Shown in pieces: positions 34,130 to 44,252 of a stretch of DNA of 64,000 nt. The notes beneath the pieces are model-generated. The model did not search any database. It was not told the DNA's origin and worked only from the letters and a program-made list of their open reading frames with translations. Every line of letters begins with the position of its first letter. The first letter of the stretch is position 1. The position numbers were made by a program, and so were the translations under genes. This stretch comes from Flaccisagitta enflata (lineage: Eukaryota; Chaetognatha; Sagittoidea; Aphragmophora): the NCBI GenBank assembly GCA_965153355.1, contig OZ231127.1, positions 18,104,001 through 18,168,000 on the forward strand, read 5' to 3'.

Positions 34130-34510
34130 TTTTGAAGCAAAAAATACTTTAAAAGAAAAAAAAATTTTAAAGTGAAAAAATTTCTGAAGCAAAAACAATC
34201 ATTGAGCAAAAAAAATTAAGCTCAAAAATTTTTGAAGCAAAAAAAAATTTTAGTAAATGAAATTGAGCAAAAAAATTTTTTGAGCAAAAAAATTTTGAAG
34301 TTAAAGAAACTTTAAAGCAAAAAAAATTCTTAAGCAAAAAACATTTCACAAAAAAAAAAAAAATATTTTCAAAATGAAAAAAAAATTTTGAAGCAAAAAA
34401 ATTTTTGAAGTGAAAAAATATTTTTAGCAAAAAAAGTTTAAAGAGGAGAAAAATTTTGAAGGAAAAAAAAATTTTGAAGCGAAAAAATTTTTGTGGCAAA
34501 AATTTTTTGA
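34130..34510. repeat. Degenerate GAAGCAAAAAAATTTT repeat
   Basis: About 18 copies of a 17-24 bp A/T-rich unit inside the foldback element. A similar composition recurs at 41880-42130. Confidence 0.75.
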
Positions 34511-34556
34511 AGCTTTGACATGGCGCTTTTCAGCCTATATTCTCTCTCTCTTTCTT

Positions 34557-34675
<119 letters not shown>

Positions 34676-34885
34676 CTTTCTCACAGTATCTCTGTTAAAC
34701 ACTGAGTGTCATGCATTGAATCAGATTGATGCACTAAAAGTAGCTCTGGATCTGGATCTGAAAAGATGTGAAAAGATCTAAAAGAATCAGAGAACTGACT
34801 GAGATCAATTAATAATCATCAAGAAGATCATAAACCCTTTCTTCAAAGATCCCTGACCAGAAGTAATAGGGAGGATTGCGTTGTG

Positions 34886-35557
34886 TGCAGTGGCTGGGAT
34901 GATGATTCACGTGTATCAATTATCAGTACTGGGCCGGATCAAGCATAATTTTAAGATATTTTGGGGCCAGATTGATTTTAAGCTGCACAGAAAACAATAA
35001 TGGCCCGGAATGAGGATAACTTAATCAAAACTCAAAGGAGGGGCCGTATTAAAAAAAAGACTTGTGTTTTTTCAGCCTCTTTCAGCGCGAGGATGCGATC
35101 GTTTGCCAATATGTCATCAATAAATTACATACTACCTATTGTAATTATTTTGCGCTATAAATTTTCCGTTGGAATCCAAAGCAGAACTACAAGATCTATG
35201 CATGGGTGCCACTCCCAGGGTAAAAGAAGGTGGCGTTTAGCTGTACAGGCAATATCTTACACGCAGTTGAGTTTGATTTCAGAGCAAAATCATAACTGTT
35301 CCGACTCTCATGCCCATCTTGTTCAAGCCCTAACTAATTGTTCTAATGAAAAATTGACAAGCGCCTTTCCAGGCATTCGGAACTACTGATTTCGCCGCCT
35401 TTCTCTGGTGTAATTTTCGTTCAAAACATTCTCTGTTATTGAATAATAAGAAAGCGATTATCTTAAACATCAACAAGTGATGTGAGATAGGAGAAGGAAG
35501 TAGTTGTCTTTTCATCTAAAATCCGTTTCACTCTTAACTTAATAGAAAGAAATAAGA
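34886..35557. other. No gene seen
   Basis: Contains an open frame at 35000-35389 without motif or splice support; not called. Confidence 0.45.
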
Positions 35558-35752
35558 ACAAGGCCGGATACACGGCTACCCCAGTCGCGTGCGGGTGGGC
35601 AGGGGCCATAATTGAGGTCAGCGAAACATTTGGGCAGGAGCAATAAGGCCAAAACCCCCATTAACGTCGAAAAAGTAAAGTGTGACGGACCGACGGACCG
35701 ACAGACGGACCGACAAAGCGGGGTGTAGAGTCGCGTAGCACGTGACTAAAAA
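35558..35752 (+). mobile_element. Helentron-like short element, best full copy
   Basis: About 195 bp. Order: ACAAGGCCGGATACACGGCT, CAGTCGCGTGCGGGTGGGCA, TTTGGGCAGGAGCA, AAAAGTAAAGTGTGACGG, a GACCGACGGACCGACAGACG block, AAAGCGGGGTGTAG, and hairpin AGTCGCG-TAGCA-CGTGACT followed by AAAA. The 5' word AGTCGCGTGC is nearly the complement of the right end GCACGTGACT. No coding capacity. Confidence 0.85.
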
Positions 35753-36058
35753 AACAAAACCAAGACAATTCTAAACTTCATGGAATATGCAGGGTAAGAC
35801 CCCTTTTTAGCTTCTCCCAGCAGCACGAGGTTTTATTCATGTAAAGCTAAATTGTCAAAGCTATGCTGAATGAATAGAAAGAAAAAGGAGAATACAGCAC
35901 CTGGTGCAGACTGGACAGCAACTGTCAAAGTAGGAAAATAGATTTCCACCTCCTCATCTGCAGAACCAGCAGGTTAATCTGCCGGATCACCGACATCTCC
36001 GCTCCTTTACGGCGTTATCGAACCTAGAATCTGGATCTGGATAGTGGAGAACAGTAAC

Positions 36059-36061
36059 AGT

Positions 36062-36110
<49 letters not shown>

Positions 36111-36204
36111 GCAACAACAACAACAACAACAGCAACAACAACAACAGCAACGACGAAGGGAAAATTGTTTGTTGGTTAAATCGAGCGTAAAAACAAGGCC
36201 GAAT

Positions 36205-36256
<52 letters not shown>
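36059..36256. repeat. (AAC)n microsatellites
   Basis: Two AAC tracts (36059-36150 with AGC interruptions, 36205-36256), separated by a segment containing AACAAGGCCGAATAC, a fragment of the dispersed-element start. Confidence 0.9.
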
Positions 36257-36258
<2 letters not shown>

Positions 36259-36516
36259 TCCTACAGTTCTCCAGCCCAGCCATGGACATTGGAAGCCAAT
36301 TTCAATGTCCTAAATTTTGATTAAATCTAATGCTCATTTGCATGTAAAACCTGCATTCCTATCTTGATGGAATAGTAATAGGAGAAAATCATTTCTTTTT
36401 TCATGTTGGCATTAATTGAAATCCTCTTACAACAAATAAGAATGATTGGGCCCTTGGCATCCGTTATTGCGGAGTTCGACTATATGACCCTCACCGCTTA
36501 TTGCTTTGACAGGAAT

Positions 36517-36567
36517 GAATATTCTCACTTCTTAAAGAGTTGAATATTCTCACTTCTTAAAGAGTTC
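36517..36567 (+). repeat. 25-bp tandem duplication
   Basis: GAATATTCTCACTTCTTAAA plus GAGTT occurs twice in direct succession. Confidence 0.9.
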
Positions 36568-36652
36568 TTTAACTGTCTTTGATATCATCACCCGATGTTC
36601 AAAAACAACTGATAAGTAACTGACTGATATCTGCGGGTCGTCGTTATCTCGT

Positions 36653-36653
<1 letters not shown>

Positions 36654-36735
<82 letters not shown>
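36654..36735. repeat. (GA)n microsatellite
   Basis: Pure AG run of about 80 bp, about 70 bp upstream of the exon start at 36805. Confidence 0.95.
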
Positions 36736-36737
<2 letters not shown>

Positions 36738-36804
36738 AACCGCAATATTGTTTGTTCATTAATAAAGCCGCAAGACAAAAAATCTTCCACGTCTTGAAGT
36801 CAGA

Positions 36805-36910
36805 ATGGGCGCCATTGAAATCTTGCAAGAGCAGAAAGTTGGCGAGACTGTTGGGATTTACTGCTTCCTTCTCGTCGTGATTCTTGTTCTCGCCAAATGG
36901 CTTTACACAG
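36805..36910 (+). CDS. Probable first exon with a membrane anchor; gene unidentified
   Basis: ATG at 36805 in good context (AGAATGG). It encodes MGAIEILQEQKVGETVG, then a hydrophobic helix IYCFLLVVILVLAKWLY, then a donor ACAG|GTTCGT in phase 1. This looks like a signal anchor with a short N-terminus, as in many ER-anchored enzymes. I do not recognise the family. No in-phase second exon was found; the acceptor at 57770 would give a phase mismatch in its better frame, so linkage is unproven. Confidence 0.45.
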
Positions 36911-37364
36911 GTTCGTTATATACAGCCACCTAAGGGGCGCAAGAGTAGCTGCGTAATAGACATCGACCTTTAGATTATAGAAATATTAACAATAAGTCGA
37001 TTCATTAGAATTAATTTCGCTATTTGAAATGCATGGAAAACATAGCACTATTCTTAATGTAGTAAGCGGAGACGTAACTTGTCAAGTTTTTGAAATCTAC
37101 CGTCGAAAAACCGTCTTTTCCTCACACAAAAAATGCGTTTGATATACATAGCATTACTGTTGTTTACTTGATTTTTAGCAATGTCTATGCATAAACATGC
37201 CTAGGCATACCAGAACACACCTCAGACGATCAGGAAACGTTGAAAAAAACGATGAAAATCAAGAAACGCAACCCAATGAAATTGCCGAAAATTCTCTCAA
37301 CTTCGAACATGCAGAAGGGGGTCTCAATATGTGTGCATCTGCGAGTTTCACACATATATTATAC

Positions 37365-37410
37365 AGTAGATGTCGTCTATACTTGGAAATACGGGGGCCC
37401 TCATATCCTA
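37365..37410 (-). repeat. Short dispersed word, copy 1 of 3
   Basis: Inverse of CCCCGTATTTCCAAGTATAG plus ACGACATCTACTGTA. Relatives at 41485-41535 and 62295-62335. Confidence 0.6.
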
Positions 37411-37632
37411 ATTACCATTTGTGCAAATGAAATGAAACTGTGTGTGTATAATGCTTATGTCTTATAAGGTTGATGATTAGGCTGGGCCCACGGTGACGAT
37501 ATGAGAAACGCTCTTGCTCCAAGCACTTTTCATGTTCCTATGATGAAATTAGAGTCATATCTACTTGTAAAATCAATTCTGACAAAATTGAGCCAGACCG
37601 TCATTGTGATATGTTCAGTGAATTTTAAGTAA

Positions 37633-37752
37633 ACAAGGCCAAGTAGGCCAATAAGGTGCGACATGTGGATTGTCGAACGAATGCGTTACAGACCAACCAA
37701 CAGACCGACAGACGGACAAAGCCAGTTATAGAGGTGCTTTGTTGCACCTAGA
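37633..37752 (+). mobile_element. Helentron-like short element, AGGTGC subfamily
   Basis: AACAAGGCCAAGTAGGCCAA, AAGGTGCGACATGTGG, ACAGACCAACCAACAGACCG with a GACAGACGGACA block, CCAGTTATAGAGG, and the perfect 6-bp hairpin AGGTGC-TTTGTT-GCACCT ending in CTAG. The 5' word GGTGCGAC is complementary to the right arm region GTTGCACC apart from one wobble. Length 120 bp. Confidence 0.8.
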
Positions 37753-37832
37753 AATGCCCTTTTTTTTCTTTTTTCAAAAAGATGTTTTCCGGAGACATGG
37801 TCACTTTGTAAATGCGTGTGATTGCTTATATA

Positions 37833-37905
<73 letters not shown>

Positions 37906-37935
37906 TGTGTGTGTGAGTGTGCGTGTGTGTGCGCG
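37833..37935. repeat. (GT)n microsatellite
   Basis: GT run with a few ATG, GAGT and GCGC interruptions. Confidence 0.95.
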
Positions 37936-37994
37936 TGAGGCAGATCTGTATATCCAAACTACTGATTCGACTTAGCGATTATCAGTCGAGTCTG

Positions 37995-38840
37995 AGTCAT
38001 GAGACCTGGTGGGCAGGCTTGAGGCCTCTGGGGCAGATTTGATTCCTGCAGGGATGATTTGGGGCCTTGAGGGCTATACAAAAGAGTTAATAAGAGGGCT
38101 CGGAGGTTCAAAATTAGGCCTGATAGTGCTGATTTGAGGCCCCAATAGCCAATGGGGCAGGGGCGGAAGGACGGACGTATGGAAACTCAACCCTGTGTTC
38201 CACAGGACATGGGCCCTTTGGGTCGCTGCCCAAAGACGACAAGTCATCAAAGGATCGCACATGGTCAGCGCTCAGCGGTACCTGTTGCCCTGTTATAGAG
38301 GTCATGAGGCGAGGTGAGAGCAGGGCAGCGGCCTCAAAGAGCCGTTGTTCTATAAAACACAGGGGTGAACCATTACATTAATTAAGACATGAGAGGTTGA
38401 TATCAGACCTAAGAGAGCTGATACCAGGCTTGGGAGGGCTATTTTCAGGTCTGGGGGGCTTATTATGGGCCTTAGGGCGTGTTTCTAGTGAAGATGATTG
38501 ACGCGTTTCTCTACGTAAAACGCAATAACAGCATGATCACATATTCATGAATTTCAACTGTCCCATGAGGGAGTGAGCGAAGTGAGTGAGCGAGCCCGTG
38601 AACGGAGCGAGGGAAGCAAGCATAGCTAAGTGAGGGAAGTGAGCGGTGCAAGCGAACAAACATAGCGAGTGACTGAGCAGCCCGTTCAAAAAAGCGATTG
38701 TATCTGACTAGAAACGCCCCCTGAGAGAGTTGGTTTGAGGCCTGAGAGGACTGATTTAAGCTCCAAAGACTAGATTCTAGGCCTCAATATGCTGAATTGA
38801 GGGTTTTGGCCTCGGGAGGGGGGGGGAGGGGGGTACGTAC
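37995..38840. repeat. GAGGCCTGA minisatellite around a GC-hairpin pair
   Basis: Degenerate GGGCAGATTTGAGGCCT-type units at 37995-38165 and 38395-38830. Between them, 38186-38366 holds two GC-hairpin elements in opposite orientation (CCTGTGTTCCACAGGACATG to GGTCAGCGCTCAGCGGTACC, then GCAGGGCAGCGGCC to AAACACAGGGG). A purine-rich AGTGAGCGAAGTGAGTGAGC stretch lies at 38572-38680. Confidence 0.7.
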
Positions 38841-39064
38841 AGACGTAATGGTTCACCCCTGTGTTCTAACAGGACATCGGCCGTTGCTCAAAATGCGTAT
38901 TACGCAATAACACAGCTTAATACATAAAGAATGAATTCAATCATAGGCAGATATTCAGGACGATCATTACGAGACAAGATGGAGGAAAAGGGAAAGGAGG
39001 AAGAGGGGCAGGAGAGGGAGGAAGGGGGGCAAGAGAAAGAGGAAGGGATGCGTGCTGGCAAGTC

Positions 39065-39192
39065 GTCTTTTTAGGTGCGACAAAGCACCTCTAAAACTGG
39101 CTGTGTCCGTTGGTCGGTTGGTTGGTCTGAGGGATAACGCATTCATTCGACGATCCACACGTTGCACCTTTTTGGCCCACTTGGCCTAATCA
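39065..39192 (-). mobile_element. Helentron-like short element, AGGTGC subfamily
   Basis: Minus-strand copy of the 37633-37752 type: perfect hairpin AGGTGC-GACAAA-GCACCT at 39073-39090, then TGTCCGTTGGTCGGTTGGTT, and CACGTTGCACCTTTTTGGCC with CCACTTGGCC at the 5' end. The loop differs from the other copy while the stem is kept. Confidence 0.8.
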
Positions 39193-39359
39193 AATACTTG
39201 CCAGCTCGCTGACGAAGTGGTGAACAAATATCAAATAGTTGGACTTAGCATTTCTAAGTAATCGCATGGATGGTGTGGCAAGCAAAAATTTTTGATGGCC
39301 TAAACAGATATTTCTTATTAGTTGGGAAAACGATTGTTTTAAAAGCTTTTTGTGTACGT

Positions 39360-39445
39360 GTCGGTGTTGAAAAAGGTGTTGGGTGAGGTGTGGATAAGGG
39401 TTGGCTGCCCCTGCCCATCAATCCGCAACAATATTGTGACCCTGC
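39360..39445 (-). repeat. 5' module of a dispersed element
   Basis: GGGTGAGGTGTGGATAAGGG, CTGCCCCTGCCCATCAATCC and GCAACAATATTGTGACCCTG match 59565-59640 and, inverted, 21105-21170. Confidence 0.6.
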
Positions 39446-39814
39446 GTTACTTGTTGAAACTAGTGAGAGTCCTACATGTATGGGGTTACCATTGCATTGA
39501 TGAAGAAGAGCAAAGCAAATCAGCTCAATGACCAATTCAAGGATGCTGTTGCTAAAAACCCTCATCTCGCCATGTGCATGAGATTGGAAGGTTTACAGCT
39601 AGGAGTTGTTACAAAACCTACGTTGGCTGTTAATTACCAGCCAATTCCCCCTTAAGATTGATGCTCCTTTAAATACACATGTAGAGCAATTCTTGCGAAT
39701 ACCGCGAAGCCGGGTGACAAAACAGCAAGGCAGTATCCAAGCAAAGGGAAAACGGTGTATGCTAGGCAGACACATTTGAGAATAAAAAAAAATACATCAG
39801 AAGCAGCTTACAAC

Positions 39815-39943
39815 AACGACAATGACGATGGCGACGACGACAACAATGACGACAACAATAGTAACAACAGTGACAACAACAACAATGACAATGACAACTC
39901 TGACAATCAAAACAGCAACAGCAACAATATCAGCTGCAACGGC

Positions 39944-39999
<56 letters not shown>

Positions 40000-40005
40000 A
40001 AAATA
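39815..40005. repeat. (AAC)/(GAC) trinucleotide tract
   Basis: Imperfect ACA/CGA/CAA repeats grading into a pure CAA run at 39940-40000. Confidence 0.9.
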
Positions 40006-40109
40006 AAAATAAAACCACAATAAAAGCGTAACTAAAACGTGGCACCAGCGGCTGGCGCGAAGCCGATGATAAACGGTGATAACAAGTCGGTATTAGAAGC
40101 ACAAGGCTA

Positions 40110-40320
40110 GTGTTAACCAGCAGCGGCAACAACCAATGGCAGCGGCAACAGCCATGACATGGCCTTAACTAGCAGCAGCAACAGCAGGCAGCAGCAACAA
40201 CTAACCTTTGTAAAACAAAATAGAGCAAAACAAAACAACCACAGCCTTGGCAACAACAACAACAACAACAGCAACAACAACAGCAACAGCAGCAGCAGCA
40301 ACAGCAGCAGCAACATGTGT
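40110..40320. repeat. (CAG)/(CAA) trinucleotide tract
   Basis: AGCAGCAACAGC-type repeats on both sides of a short unique segment at 40200-40250. Confidence 0.9.
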
Positions 40321-40828
40321 GCATTAACAATAACAGTTGCCATGGAATGACATGCGACATGCGAAAGATCAAGCATAAAAGATTCCTGTCATTCCTTAAT
40401 TGTTTGTTTCAAGTTTGAAAGCTGTAATTGTTATATTCAGTAAATGGATTTTATGTTTTTATGTTTTAAGTTGAAAAAAGATTGACTTTCACGATCATAA
40501 CTCATAAGAGTATCTTCCATCTATTGTTGTCAGTTCACTCAACGATTCGGTGTTGGATGAAAGAAAAGTAAAAAAAAATGATTTTTTGCTTCAAAATTGC
40601 ATTTTTTAATCCAATGACGGTCTGAGAAGATCATGTTGGAATTGATTATGCCAGTAGACTGGGCTCTAATTATGTATGTAGAAAGTGAAAATCACTTGGA
40701 GTAAGAGATATTTTAAAATAGCAAAAATGAGCCCAGCCTATTGATGATGGGGTATGGCAGCTCTGTTGATAGAAAATTCTTTTGAATATACCTAATCAAA
40801 TTCGCATTGTTGAATCAGATCCTGGAAT

Positions 40829-40904
40829 TGGTCTAGTGGTTAATCACTTGACTTTAGGTTTATCTAGATCTGTTTATTTAGTCAAAGGTTCCAGGTTCGC
40901 ATCC
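40829..40904 (+). promoter_or_regulatory. tRNA-like Pol III A box and B box (SINE head or tRNA relic)
   Basis: TGGTCTAGTGG at 40829-40839 fits the A-box consensus exactly. GGTTCGCATCC at 40894-40904 fits the B box with one change. TTGACT/AGTCAA can form an anticodon-like stem, but its loop is far too long, and no acceptor stem or T stem closes. It is therefore a tRNA-derived remnant rather than a working tRNA. Confidence 0.6.
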
Positions 40905-41093
40905 CACACTGGTTTTGCACTTTAAGCAAATGGATGAAGCTGAAATTCTGCAAAAAAAGTGATTGATCCTTCATGAAGCGAAAACATCAGTTTTGGGTTC
41001 ACATACATGTATTGGTGGAAAGTAGTCTAAATTTTTGAGCAATTTGAAAAACCATAATTCAATTATGAGTAAGCCAGCCAGCATTAGACACTC

Positions 41094-41270
41094 CTGTTGA
41101 ACCCCGCTCTAACGGACCCGCCACCAACGGAATTCCGCCTATAACAGATGCAAATTTCTAGTCCCTTCATGTTAAGTTCTTTTTTTTTCTTTGTTGGCAA
41201 TAACAGAAGTCCGCCTATAACAGAAGAAAATTCTCAGTCCCCTAAAATCCGTTAGAGCGGGGTTCAACTG
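41094..41270. mobile_element. pogo/Tigger-like MITE
   Basis: Perfect 21-bp inverted ends at 41096-41116 and 41248-41268, beginning GTTGAACCCCGCTCTAACGG. The right end reads CAACTG|TA, as expected for an element with CAGTTGAAC termini and TA target sites; the left terminal bases are altered (CCTGTTGAAC). CCGCCTATAACAGA occurs twice inside. No transposase frame. Confidence 0.7.
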
Positions 41271-41484
41271 TATGTGAACCCAAAACTGATGTTTTCGCTT
41301 CATGAATGATTATACACCATACATATGATGTCTCTGAAAGATGATTGATCCTATAATTTTATACTTAAAGTTTTTTTCCTAGGGTAAGCCGTAGGGGGAT
41401 GCCATACCCCATCGTCAACTCCTTAGGGTCTTTACGTTATATCAGCAAAATATCAGTCCCCTCACTATACTGACGCCCAGGTTA

Positions 41485-41535
41485 TGAGCTCCCCCGTATT
41501 TCCAAGTCTAGACGACAGCTACTGTAGAAGATACT
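41485..41535 (+). repeat. Short dispersed word, copy 2 of 3
   Basis: CCCCCGTATTTCCAAGTCTA followed by GACGACAGCTACTGTA. Confidence 0.6.
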
Positions 41536-41879
41536 AAATTCTGTCTGAGGCTGTTTTCAAAAAATATTTTCTCTGCTGCGCTCCCCTTCTACCAATCGCA
41601 TGTTTATATGGTGTATAAGCATAAAAATTACTGCTTCAGAAGGGAGTTCGTTGATTATTTAGATCCAGTTTCTGTTTAATAACAATTGCCTAATTCATAT
41701 AAAAAATGAACCCGGTTGATATTTCATTGAACATATACTTTTACAACTGCTTAATAAAGCCTATTTCAACTAAATTTTCCTAGGAGTGGTGAGTTATGAA
41801 AAATTATGAAAGCATAACGTTTAGTAGTATTCAAAATGCTGGATCCAAATATAACATTTTTTTTACTCAAAACTCAAGA

Positions 41880-42130
41880 GAAGTAGCTAGAAAAATTCAA
41901 TGAATTTTTCAAAAAGACATTTTTTTTGTAAAAAAAATTTTTTTTGCCAAAAAACTTTTTTAAGCAAAAAAAAATTAAAAAAAAAAAAAATTTTTTAGCG
42001 AAAAAATTTGTTTCTTTAGCGAAAAAACTCAAATGAAAAAAATTTCAATTAAAAAATTTTTTTGCTAAAAACATTTATTTTATCAGAAATATCATTTTGA
42101 GTAAAGAAAAAAAATGTAGCAAAAGAAAAT
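41880..42130. repeat. A/T-rich AAAAATTTTTTT repeat
   Basis: Alternating A runs and T runs with GCAAAAAA and TAGCGAAAAAA words, like 34130-34510. Confidence 0.7.
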
Positions 42131-42135
42131 TTTTT

Positions 42136-42283
42136 TAGTCGACTCTACACATTGGTCTGTCGGTCCGTCCGTCGGTCGGTCGGTCGGTCGGTCGGTCACA
42201 TTTTTGAATTCCGAGCGATTTTTGCATTACTGCTCCTGCCCAATCGTCCGCGACTGGATTGCCGTGTATCCGGCCTTGTTTGA
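42136..42283 (-). mobile_element. Helentron-like short element
   Basis: TAGTCGACTCTACACATTGG, GTCCGTCCGTCGGTCGGTCG extended by further CGGT, CTGCTCCTGCCCAATCG, CGCGACTGGATTGCCG, and TATCCGGCCTTGTTT. Confidence 0.7.
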
Positions 42284-42394
42284 AATAAATTTGAGTTTTT
42301 TAAAGGATTTTCTACAATTCAAAATAAAGATAAAGGGTATTTTTGAATTTAAAATGTTAAAAAGAACAAAATATATTTTTTCAAATTTATATCA

Positions 42395-42730
42395 CCAGGT
42401 CCCCTTAAAAAATCCTTTAATTATTTTTTGTAACCTCTAAAGAACACTTCAATTATTTTTTGTAACCTCTAAAGGCTCGGGCTTCATTGTTTTAAAAAAA
42501 GATTCCTATATTCTATATTAATTGAATAAAAAATATCTATTTTTTCATATTAAAATCATTTGTTAACATAATATGCAGTTTTTATGATATTGAATCTAAA
42601 TATATATATATTTTTTTTGATTTTTTTACAAAACAAAAGTGTTTAGAAAATTCTTCAAATTTTCTTCACCAGGTCCCCTTAAAAAATCCTCTAGTTGTTT
42701 TTTGTAACCTCTAACGGCTCAGGGTTAATG
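42395..42730 (+). repeat. AT-rich segment with three related copies
   Basis: CACCAGGTCCCCTTAAAAAA then TCC occurs at 42394 and 42668, each followed by TTTTTTGTAACCTCTAA and GGCTC. A partial extra copy lies at 42440-42475. Confidence 0.75.
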
Positions 42731-43387
42731 GTTTCTGGAAGTGAGTCTTGTAAAACAATATCTTCTGTATATTAAGATAGAAGTACAGCACAGTAACATG
42801 GCCAAGAGATGTCCACTAGATGCGTATTCTTTCGATGCAAGATAATATAAAAAAGCAATGATGCCAACAAAATTTGACGTGTTCCGCATCAAAATTCTCT
42901 CGCCAAAAACTTTCTAATTTTTTTCTTCCTTGAAATTGCTGACCACTCTTTTTAGGCTTTTATGGACGGTTTTTACACAACTACCCTTACCCAAATTCTT
43001 GGGTAAGCCTATTTCATGACTGTTCCTGCTCACCCGCATTTGACTTGGGTAGCCATATATAGTATCTATAGCTCCATTCATTGAACTTTCGCGCGAGCCA
43101 TTTTATAAATGGATTTGTCTATTTGTCCGTCCATTGATCTGAGATGCACAAACGCATATTAGCACCCCTCCCCAAATATCTCTGGACAGCAACAAGTAAC
43201 CTGGGATTACGTTGTCATGGCAGGAAGGAATAAAAAGAGAGAGGGGACGGTACCGCGGTTCGGCTCAATGGAACTAGTTTCTGGCGGGGAGTTTGGTAAA
43301 AAGGTAAGATAAAGAACTTACATCCACCCGAGACAAAATGTTATTCGGTCTGGCTTGCGTGACGCTTGCGTATGTGTGTGTACGTAG

Positions 43388-43390
<3 letters not shown>
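42731..43390. other. No gene; degraded element at 42990-43150
   Basis: CTGTTCCTGCTCACCCGCAT, TTGACTTGGGTAGCC and, later, TTTGTCCGTCC are decayed inverse family modules. Nothing else recognised. Confidence 0.45.
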
Positions 43391-43391
<1 letters not shown>

Positions 43392-43460
<69 letters not shown>

Positions 43461-43479
43461 TCTAAGGGGAAGACCATGT

Positions 43480-43513
<34 letters not shown>

Positions 43514-43560
43514 GCAGCAACAGCAACAACAACAACAACAACAGCAACAACGGCGGCGGC
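43392..43560. repeat. Compound (CT)n-(TA)n-(CAA)n
   Basis: CT run 43392-43420, TA run 43421-43460, 20-bp spacer, then CAA/CAG run 43480-43550. Confidence 0.95.
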
Positions 43561-43621
43561 ACCTTTGTACAATGACGGCATTCGCGGACACTAGAAACCA
43601 TTGAGGATGCAAAATACAGCT

Positions 43622-43712
43622 CTATCTCTCTCTCTCTATCTCTCTCTGCTCACTCTCACTCTCATCTCACTCTCTCTCTCACTCTCACTCTCACACTCTC
43701 ACTCTCTCTCAG
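43622..43712. repeat. CT/CACT-rich tract
   Basis: Imperfect CTCT and CACTCTCA repeats. Confidence 0.85.
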
Positions 43713-44011
43713 TGCCTGTACGTACATTTACCTGGTCCTATTCTACGTTTGATTGTCTGCTCGTATGCTTGCCCGTGCACCCCCCCCCCCTCCACAACCA
43801 CAACCACAACGACAAAGGCCTAACGACGCGGGGGAGGAAAAATCGGAAGATGAAATGTCTCTGTCTGATTGTCCATTAGTCTGCCCGTTTGTCTCTTTTA
43901 CTAATTCGACTAAAGACTAAAGCTCAAGAAAACAAAGCCAGAATGAAATAAAATGAATTGAAAAATGAAAAATCACTCCTATAGACTTCTAGTCTCAACG
44001 GAAGTAAAAAT

Positions 44012-44133
<122 letters not shown>

Positions 44134-44252
44134 CATTGTCCCTAATACATGTAACTCCGCGATCCGGGACAGAAACAACTAATCCGAGGTTACAATTTAG
44201 TTGCAGCAGGGGGGAGGGGGCAGCGGACATGCGCGTTTCAACACTTTTTTAC

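Larger units (their letters stand above)
40743..41413. repeat. Nested inverted-repeat structure
   Basis: Outer arms GATGGGGTATGGCA at 40746-40759 and its complement at 41400-41413. Middle arms of 38 bp, perfect, at 40971-41008 and 41269-41306. The inner pair belongs to the MITE at 41094-41270. The whole forms a potential three-tier stem. Confidence 0.8.

Noticed and set aside
35000-35389. 129-residue plus-strand frame
   Set aside because: No recognisable domain, no neighbouring exon, ordinary composition; likely chance.
40821-40910. Functional tRNA gene
   Set aside because: A and B boxes are present, but acceptor and T stems do not pair and the anticodon loop is about 26 nt; kept only as a tRNA-like relic.
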